Source: Azadirachta indica (Eukaryota > Streptophyta > Magnoliopsida > Sapindales > Meliaceae). From it: DNA of 64,000 bases. This document shows, piece after piece, positions 56,966-64,000 of this stretch. The stretch is from assembly GCA_022749755.1 (NCBI GenBank), contig CM040441.1, forward strand, positions 7,734,890-7,798,889, written 5' to 3'. The position numbers and the translations under genes are program-made. Each line of letters starts with the position of its first letter. Positions within the stretch are counted from its first letter, which is position 1. The notes below the pieces were generated by a model. The model had not been told where the DNA came from and made no database searches. It was given only the letters and a program-made list of their open reading frames with translations.

Positions 56966-57637
56966 CCTTAAATCAAATAGACATCTTATAATAGATTTAT
57001 TGTTGATTAGTTCAATAAAATTTGATTTTTCCCTTTCTATTTACTTGAAATATATCAGAATGTATTTTTATTTGTTGCATCTAAATGTACTATTTAAAAA
57101 CTAGTATTTTTATTTCAGTTGCTAATAGTTTAAGAAGTGTACTGAAATTATTATTAGTGTTTTAATAGATTTTTTGAGGCGTACAAATAAAATTTGACTT
57201 AACTGTTGTAACTAGTACGATAATGAGTAAAAGAACTTAGGTGAAACATATAATTTTTTTTTATTTTTTTTAAATATAATTTCTTTAGTTGTCCTTAAGG
57301 GGTTAGCCTACTTCTGAGGGACATTTCTTTAATTTCGATTTGTACATGCGTTAGGGTTTAGAGCACACGAAAGCGTTAGGAAAAAAAAAACTCTAGAATT
57401 GAGTAAATTGTTATATATATAATCGAACATTATATATCCCTCAAATAGCTAGCATGCTACTTCCCTTGAAATAAAATGAAACTCACTATTACAATTGAAA
57501 TGCTCACAATTAATACATAAAAGAAGAAAGAAGGAAAAAAAAGCTGCTAATATTAGAATTTTCAGGTACCTTTCTGAAGGCTTACGCTTTAAATGGAACA
57601 ATTAATTAAAAACGATGATTAAAGGACATGTTGAATG
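56966..57637. other. 3' flank of the open minus-strand BED gene
   Basis: 57050-57637 aligns with 25250-25784 and 36240-36541. It contains a shared TAGTTGTCCTTAAGGGGTTAGC block near 57287. No gene. Confidence 0.55.
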
Positions 57638-59569
57638 CTATTCTATGGGTTTAATTTCTAGCCATGTTTTCATGCATACCAAAGCTAGTTTAATGTCATA
57701 ATCGAGAACTTCACAATCAAGAATTTTTTCCAGATTTCTTCCCAATAAAGAGTCTGAAGTAACCTTGCGAGAAGAAATGGGTATTGCTAAGAAATCACGT
57801 GCCATCCTCGCAAGCGTAGGATACATAGGAGAGTTAACACGCCACCAAGCTAGTATGTCAAACTCTTCAACTGGGGGAAATTTATCATCTCTTAAATAGC
57901 GATCAAGTTCTGATGTTGGTGAAGCAATATCCCCCGCCTGTGAAGATGTTCTTGGTCTACCCATGCTATCAAGCATTTTATATGTGGTTGAAGAATTAGC
58001 ATCACCATATATGAGGTCCTTTGCATATTTATTATATACAAAGGTAAGATCATCAAAGCTTTTCTTAGAGTATTCATCAGCATCACTGCCGTAAATTTCC
58101 TTGTACCACAGTTGCAGAATATCTTTTTTAAACCGAGGGTCAAGGACTACTGAAATCTCTAGAACCAACTTAGATCTTCCCCAGTATTTAGTAAAATATA
58201 TCTCTTTCATCAAAGCAAATTGTTCTCTCTCAGCTGATGCCGTTTTGCCAAGACTATAATTTTCACTTCTTTCCCATTGGAGCAATTTCATGTGTAGGTC
58301 ACAAAACTTTGGGAAAAGCACATTTGGAGTAGTATGTTTGCTTCCAGACCAACTGCAAACAAGGTCGTGTAATTCTTTGAAATTCTTGTATGTCAAAGTT
58401 GCCTCGTCCCATTTCTCCTCGGTCAAATTTATTGACTTGAAATCAAGATCTTTCCGCTCTAGTTTACCAAATGCTTCTTTAAGACCCACTGCAGTCTTAA
58501 GCTCTTCGAAGCCAATAGTCCGTGCGAGAACACCTTGGGAAGCCACTTTCTTGCCCGTGGACGAAGCTTCATTTATTGCAAATAGAACATAAAATTCACG
58601 TAACGTTAACGGAGTCTCATGGACATAATGAAGACATTGCCTTATCCCATCAACCACGCCAGATTCATTGTATACCTTGTCAATGAAGCTTCGAAGAATA
58701 TCCATTAAACCATCAAAATGAAATAGCTGCTCACCAAAAGGGAGTGAACCTACCCTGCTGTTCATCTCTTCGGTAACTATGTGGTCATCCATAGAAACTA
58801 TAGAGCAGATGTTATTACTGATCTTCCAATCCAAACATAAACGTCCTAGAATTTGTGAAAAACTGGGAAAATCAACTATAGCATCTTGAATGCTAATAAT
58901 CTTCCTTTTGGGTTCCCATCTATCATTGATATAGTGTACCATGAACAAATACCAACGGCCGAACTGCTGAATTGTTAGACTCAAACGACATGAGAGTTGA
59001 CTGAGAAACGTACAGAGTTTTCCCTGCTCGTCTTTGTAAACCTGGAGTATATCAATCTTTCGGGAGTTTAGTATTGATGGATTCCAATGTTCATCAGTAA
59101 TCATTCCTGTCCCACCAAAGGTGTGATGGATTAGATCAATCGCAGATTTTGCTTTAGAGACAAATTGAGTAGATGAATCTGCCCCTCTACCTACGTGTTT
59201 TTTCCCTCGGCATCTTTCATAATGATTTTTGAGATGTGTGGTTCCTTTCTTACTTGAACCATCAAACTTCTTCTCACAATGAGTACATTCAGCCCATATC
59301 TTCCCATCTTCTCCTGTATGCTTTATGAACACCTCCCAAACCTTTGACTTCTGCCTTTTTCCCAGAGTGCTCTTCGTCTCCAATTTTTTGTCTCTTTTAC
59401 CGCCTACTGATGACGAGCACTCAACGTTTTGGTTCAGGATCTCATCCTTCCGAGACTGCCAAACGTGTGACGTCTTTTTTCCCTTGTATAGCGTCGGCCA
59501 CATTCCCAGAATGCTCTTCGTCTCCAAGTTTCTTTCTCTTTGTTTGTCGCCCACTTCTTGGTTCACCAT
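57638..59569 (-). CDS. BED zinc finger, hAT-dimerisation protein (open, 643 codons)
   Basis: From ATG 59569 the frame is open to 57638. Residues 14-40 and 60-80 contain a repeated leader (NLETKSILG and KLETKSTLG, each followed by a basic stretch and VW). The BED finger follows with C94, C97, H111 and H115. The diverged transposase core has LDPRFKKDI (476-484), and the hAT dimerisation domain is at about 553-599 (VEEFDILAWW, RMARDFLAIPIS). As in the + strand units, canonical catalytic positions are not evident. Upstream exons exist (59674-59709, 60330-60440), but the acceptor of the main exon reads TTTAAG|AAATC with one G fewer than other copies, so joining them shifts the frame. Translation may start at 59569. 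It is probably a nuclear DNA-binding protein. Confidence 0.75.
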   Translation of the reverse strand: MVNQEVGDKQRERNLETKSILGMWPTLYKGKKTSHVWQSRKDEILNQNVECSSSVGGKRDKKLETKSTLGKRQKSKVWEVFIKHTGEDGKIWAECTHCEKKFDGSSKKGTTHLKNHYERCRGKKHVGRGADSSTQFVSKAKSAIDLIHHTFGGTGMITDEHWNPSILNSRKIDILQVYKDEQGKLCTFLSQLSCRLSLTIQQFGRWYLFMVHYINDRWEPKRKIISIQDAIVDFPSFSQILGRLCLDWKISNNICSIVSMDDHIVTEEMNSRVGSLPFGEQLFHFDGLMDILRSFIDKVYNESGVVDGIRQCLHYVHETPLTLREFYVLFAINEASSTGKKVASQGVLARTIGFEELKTAVGLKEAFGKLERKDLDFKSINLTEEKWDEATLTYKNFKELHDLVCSWSGSKHTTPNVLFPKFCDLHMKLLQWERSENYSLGKTASAEREQFALMKEIYFTKYWGRSKLVLEISVVLDPRFKKDILQLWYKEIYGSDADEYSKKSFDDLTFVYNKYAKDLIYGDANSSTTYKMLDSMGRPRTSSQAGDIASPTSELDRYLRDDKFPPVEEFDILAWWRVNSPMYPTLARMARDFLAIPISSRKVTSDSLLGRNLEKILDCEVLDYDIKLALVCMKTWLEIKPIE

Positions 59570-59673
59570 CTCGTTCTCCTTATTCTGATTTGGTTCTTTA
59601 ACCTCAGTGATTTCTTAAATTTTAACATTAAAAAGATTACTTACAATGGAAAACACACAGAAAAAGGTGGTAC

Positions 59674-59709
59674 CTGGTCATGGGGTTGAACTGCTTCGTC
59701 GTCGTCAAT
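59674..59709 (-). other. Candidate small exon of the 57.6-kb gene
   Basis: A 36-base segment between acceptor GTGCAAAAG and donor CAG|GTACC reads IDDDEAVQPHDQ. A decayed copy of the same acceptor and exon start lies near 60140-60195 (GTGCAAAAG followed by AGTAGTGATGATCAAG). Confidence 0.4.
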
Positions 59710-60329
59710 CTTTTGCACAAAAGAGACAATCAATAAAAAAAATCAAAAAATTTGGTCAGCGTATGTTTATGATTATTAGATTGGATAAGAACTCGAGTTT
59801 AAAAAAATCTGGATTGGATCCGAATAAATTTTATATAAATCCGACCCGAACTTAGATCTGAGTTTTATGTTAACCAAGTCGGACTTTACACTCAAATTTT
59901 TAAATCCCAGAATTTAGAGTTGAAAAAGTCCAAAATGGGATGATTTTATAAACTTTCGACTCCAACCTAAATAAATTTATTAAGACTTATGCCAGATTTC
60001 ATGTTGTTGGGACTGGCTTTTCACCTGGCCGCCTGGACTTTTAAAATTCATTATCTTACACTTAATGATAAAAACATTTTTACACTTACGGACTTTACAC
60101 TATTAATTCGAATTAATACCCTTGATCCATGAAAGAGAGAATCAATTGAAGCGTCGAGACTTGATCATCACTACTCTTTTGCACAAAAAAATAAACAAAT
60201 AAAAGAAAATAAAGATATATGTTTTTCTATATATGAATGATATAAAAAATATATTGCAATTATGGACTTCACATTCTTTCGATTATAATGCATAGTTTAA
60301 TTTTTTTTTATTTTAGAAAGGAGAAATAC

Positions 60330-60440
60330 CCGTCGTCCATCGCACTTATGTGTTGCTGTAACCTCATCATCGTTAGTTTTAGTTGATGAGATTTTTCCTT
60401 CGCTAAGGGATTTCAATCCACTAGGCCAAGTCCAAGACAT
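60330..60440 (-). other. Candidate first coding exon of the 57.6-kb gene
   Basis: From ATG 60440 this reads MSWTWPSGLKSLSEG ... TNDDEVTATHKCDGRR in 37 codons and ends at a GTATTT donor in phase 0. It resembles exon 1 of units 2 and 3 (MSW start, NDD, A-x-TH or APAH), so it is a homologous first exon. This supports a common gene structure on both strands. Confidence 0.5.
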
Positions 60441-60763
60441 CGCCATGACTTCAAAATGAAAAGTTTTCCTGTTCATGAAACAAAAGGGATTAATGATGCC
60501 ACCCACGCAAAATCTACCTTTTCTGAAGAAAACAATTTTCTGGGCAAACAAACGCCAAATGATCAGAAACCTAACTTAGGAAACCAAAAACACAATTCTT
60601 AAATTTACAGTGAATATATCACCATATCTAACACCTAAAAACCATTTATCGGATTAAAGGTAGGAGTTTGTACACAGGACACAAAATTAATACTTAGTGA
60701 ACAAACACAAAATTTACAAACAAAAGACAATAATTTGTAGCAAGATATAAAACTAACACTTAC

Positions 60764-60841
60764 TTGAATATATGTATAAACGTCGCCGTGAAACAAATTG
60801 ACTTGTGAACCAAACAGTTGATCCCAGATCTTTGATTTATA
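60764..60841 (-). other. Exon-like segment shared with 26591-26668
   Basis: Reads YKSKIWDQLFGSQVNLFHGD and YTYIQ up to a GTAAGT donor. See the sister at 26591-26668. Its place between leader exon 61307 and exon 60330 suggests either an alternative 5' exon or an unrelated captured exon. Confidence 0.4.
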
Positions 60842-61306
60842 GATGAGCTTTATTGTTTTTCTCTAACATATGGATGAACAATATTAAGTCAGCGCAGTCA
60901 ATAATATAATCGCTCTCTTCCTAACACTGTACAGCCCTATAATTATTGTTTTATGTCGAACCAAAATAATTCGAACATAAAATTCGTAGTTGTTGGGGGA
61001 GTAGAACTGGGTCCCATCGGGCCCGAATAATATTAATAATAATTTTAAAACAAAATTAAATATGTATTTTTTTAAAGAGTTATTATCACATACGTCTCTC
61101 ATGAGGCTTACCGCTATGACCATTCAAAAGTGTGAAGCGCAAAAATTCTTTCTGTGTGATGACATGTCAAACCTGCCCTCTTCTATTAATTAAAAAGAAA
61201 ATGAATGTACATGTGAAACTAATTAAGGTTTTTTCATCGTCTCTAAATAGATTGATAGAGAGAGAGAGAGAGAGTTAGAGAGATCGAGGCAGCATATAGT
61301 GTATAC

Positions 61307-61390
61307 CTGTCCATGGGTTTGATGTGTTGCGAAGATTTCGTTCAGAGACATATCCATATATAGCCGGCCATTATCGACAGCTAGCTTTGC
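61307..61390 (-). other. Leader exon with MDMSLNEIF start, second copy
   Basis: An 84-base exon with TTTTGCAG acceptor and CAG|GTATAC donor; ATG at 61357 gives 17 codons in phase 0 (MDMSLNEIFATHQTHGQ). It is nearly identical to 50183-50266. GA and TTTCTA repeats flank it (61257-61275 and 61416-61450). Confidence 0.55.
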
Positions 61391-61571
61391 CTGCAAAACA
61401 AACAAGAACACAAGATTTCTATTTCTATTTCTATTTCTATTTCTATTTCTACTTCTACTAAAGCTGATATACTGAAGTATATAAAGTCGATCATATATAC
61501 CAAAGTTAATAAAATTTAAAAGCCAACCAGATCATAAATATACAAATATCAGACACTAAGAGCAAAATACT

Positions 61572-61710
61572 TACGTGAAACAAGTCAGATCTCAGTTGAA
61601 TCACAGTTTTAGATCCAGAGAAAGCAGAGCAGAGCAGAGCTTAATTTGATGCGAGTTTGCTCAATTAATTTCGAGCTCAGAATGCATGTGTGTGTATATA
61701 TGGGCAAGTC
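61572..61710 (-). promoter_or_regulatory. Core promoter and leader of the 57.6-kb gene
   Basis: TATATAT at 61695-61701 follows the conserved CTTCGAAGCAGAAGACTTG context; the leader then runs to a GTAAGT donor at about 61569-61574. The same block lies at 50427-50550 and, more diverged, at 26980-27085. Confidence 0.5.
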
Positions 61711-63544
61711 TTCTGCTTCGAAGCTGCGATCTGGATCTGGGTCTTTGTGATCAAAAGTATATGTGAAAGCAGAGACTAAAAGCAGGACTTATGAGTTTTG
61801 TGACTGATAATTAAATTCGAACCATCCGAATTTCTAATTAGAATTAATTTTCTTCCTCAGATGGGACAAACAGTTCCTTCCCGGAGATTCCTGGAAATTT
61901 TCTCCTCACCACTCCACCATTTTAACTGTCTGCATTTCTTTTCCTTTACTCTATAGAGAATAATTCTTTTTTCCTTTCATCAATTTTTAATATAACAATT
62001 TTTAATTTTTTTTAATTAATATAACACATAATTAGATATAAAATGTCATAAAATTTTCCGAGACGGTACATAAAAAAAAAAAAAAAGGCAAAAATTATAG
62101 AGTGATTAACACCTCGCAATCTTTTCTCTCAAATTTTTTTATTTTCATTTAATTTGTTTGTTTAAGCATCAAACTGAATTATACCTATGCTAAAATTTTT
62201 TGTGACTTTAGTATATTGCAATGCATCATAGGACCCATCAATTTTTTTACCAATTGAAATGATTTACAAAAAAATTAATTAAAAAAATAAAATTGAAAGG
62301 AAAAAAAAGAATAATCTTGTAGCCTTCAATTTTTTATTATACTTTGTATGCCTCCATAAGTAAGAGGTGATACAATTGATTAATTAAATCTTAGAATTTG
62401 TAAAATTTTATAGAAAAAAAATACTCTGATACTTTCCTCAAATTTGACTTAATTATCCATTTTTTGTGATTGTTAAAAATGTTTGCTGTCCTCTAAGTTT
62501 CAAATTTTTTTCAATTTATTCTTACTAATATAAACTTGAACCGAATTAAACTGTCAGTTCAAATCAACTCTTCTAATATTGTAAGATAATTAAAAAAATT
62601 TTGTGAGGTTTGAACAATTGGACCAAGGATAAACTTAAAATTTTAAGCCAGCGCCAACTTTGTAATTTTACTCTTTAATTATTTGCATAGATCTTTATTG
62701 AAAATGATTAGATTTTTATTATTATAATTTGACCATCACAATATAAGAATATACAACTTAACATTAAAGAATATATTTCAATCATTTTATAAAGGTTTAA
62801 GAACATATTTAATACAGATAAAAATAAGTAAATATATTTTTATTTTTTTAATTTCTTCTTTATAGTAAATTATTGATCCAAATTTTAATAAAATATAGTT
62901 ATTTACAGTAGAGAAATACTCATATTTGAGAATTTTCGAGAATCTTCATCGAAGAAATTCTCTTCCATTTAGCACACTTAATCTCTTTAATTATGTTCAT
63001 TGAAAATCAAACAATAATATCTATTATTCCCAAGCCAACCCACTAATTTATATATCATTGTGGTCTCCACTTGATTTTGAGCATTTTAAAGATTTATTCT
63101 TTCTAATAAATTTTATTTTAATTGGCAAGAACAATATTATTAATTCCAATTATATATTAATGTGAGATCCTAAATCTCTTATAATTTTAAGTTTCATATT
63201 TAAAAATAATTAATGTAATTTATAATAGAATATTTGATGTTATAATAAATTAATGTTAATATTGTTCTATGAGTACGGGAAAGAAAATTTGGTATTTTAA
63301 TTTTAAGATGTACCAAATCATTATTAATTGCCAATCACCTTAACTTTCCTACATTTATAAATATTGTAAATAAAAATGAAAGATATTTTTCATAACAACA
63401 AAGAATATTTTCTATTTTAATTTGAAGATTGTTAAGCAATAATTATATTTCTATTAATATTTGATGTAAAATTACATATTTTTTCTTGCAAAAATTAAAT
63501 ATAAATAGCTAGCATTAGCAAGCACTCATAAATTTTTGTGCATA
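61711..63544. other. Upstream flank of the 57.6-kb gene, AT-rich
   Basis: No gene. It aligns with 50550-51888 plus 53504-53790 and, in the last 75 bases (AAATAGCTAGCATTAGCAAG near 63505), with 27465-27520. It provides the empty site of the MULE at about 62393-62412. Confidence 0.55.
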
Positions 63545-63960
63545 ACTAAAAAACAAAAACATAATATAGTCAATATATAATAAAGCATAAAATTTTAGAA
63601 ATCAAATTAATAAAATTACACACAATAATATATAATATTTTTAATGTTTTATAAAAATTTAATTTTTTATTTTGTATAAAGGAGTGAAAAAAATAGTCCA
63701 ATATAGATAAAACATGAATTTGATACTAATAGTTTATCTAAATTCGTCTTAAATTTTAAATAATTCAAAAGATAAGTACGTGATCAAATACGTAAGTACA
63801 GATAATTAATTAATATTTTTAAATTAATTTTAAGATATAAAGCGTTATTTAATTATAATAAAGAATATTTTTATAGTTTTAATAAATGAATTTTTTAAAA
63901 AAGAAACCAACATAACACAAATAACAGTTTAATTAATTAATTAATTAATTTCTTGCAACT
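63545..63960. repeat. Dispersed AT-rich repeat, copy 2
   Basis: Homologous to 33075-33530. Shared blocks include AACAAAAACATAATATA and TTTGATACTAATAGTTTATC. The homology seems to end near the TTAATTAATTAATTAA run at about 63931-63950. Confidence 0.65.
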
Positions 63961-64000
63961 TTAATTAAATTAATTATAATTTATGATATCTTTATATATA

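Noticed and set aside
1..64000. tRNA or rRNA genes
   Set aside because: Reading both strands by eye I found no convincing A- and B-box pair with a cloverleaf and no rRNA motifs. A tRNAscan or Infernal run would settle it.

Overview
The window is AT-rich nuclear DNA of a flowering plant, most likely a eudicot; I cannot name the species. Evidence: spliced genes with GT-AG introns, TATA boxes, BED-finger proteins derived from hAT transposases (RICESLEEPER/DAYSLEEPER type), Ty1/copia and Ty3/gypsy remnants, and a Mutator-like MITE. I found no tRNA, rRNA, CRISPR or prokaryotic features.

The window is dominated by one decaying gene cluster. Nine hAT-derived copies or fragments are recognisable. 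On the + strand are three tandem units with exon-3 starts at 101, 5242 and 10835, a fourth and fifth unit (17225-19309, 37497-39581) lying in a larger duplicated block, and a C-terminal fragment (39990-40338). On the - strand are a deletion derivative (25785-26545), a scrambled copy (42560-43383), a copy with three nonsense codons (47926-49773) and an open copy (57638-59569). Only 4125-6852 (three exons, 680 aa) looks fully intact; 57638-59569 is open over 643 codons but its 5' splice junction is doubtful. The proteins keep the BED finger and the C-terminal hAT dimerisation domain, while the positions expected to be catalytic look eroded.

A second family travels with them: a small protein with four predicted membrane helices that I do not recognise. 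It lies downstream of the hAT-derived gene in the same orientation in units 1-3, and convergent to it in the duplicated blocks. The only intact member is 21737-22234 (-). Its promoters share an unusual palindrome (TCGGATAT-N-ATATCCGA).

Layout: 1-14.8 kb, three tandem hAT + four-helix units. 16-22.3 kb, block A. 22.3-25.8 kb, repeated promoter-like modules. 25.8-27.5 kb, deletion derivative. 27.7-34.8 kb, an unrelated island with a divergent J-domain gene, a broken copy of its 3' end, and two copies of a broken gene fragment. 35-42.3 kb, block B, a partial copy of block A and of 23.6-25.8 kb. 42.6-47.1 kb, scrambled hAT copy and 5'-truncated copia element. 47.9-63.5 kb, two tandem minus-strand BED genes separated by a 1.6-kb Mutator-like MITE and a gypsy remnant. 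The last 450 bases are an AT-rich repeat also present at 33.1-33.5 kb.

The picture is birth-and-death evolution of a domesticated-transposase family together with a membrane-protein partner, with transposons inserted between copies.
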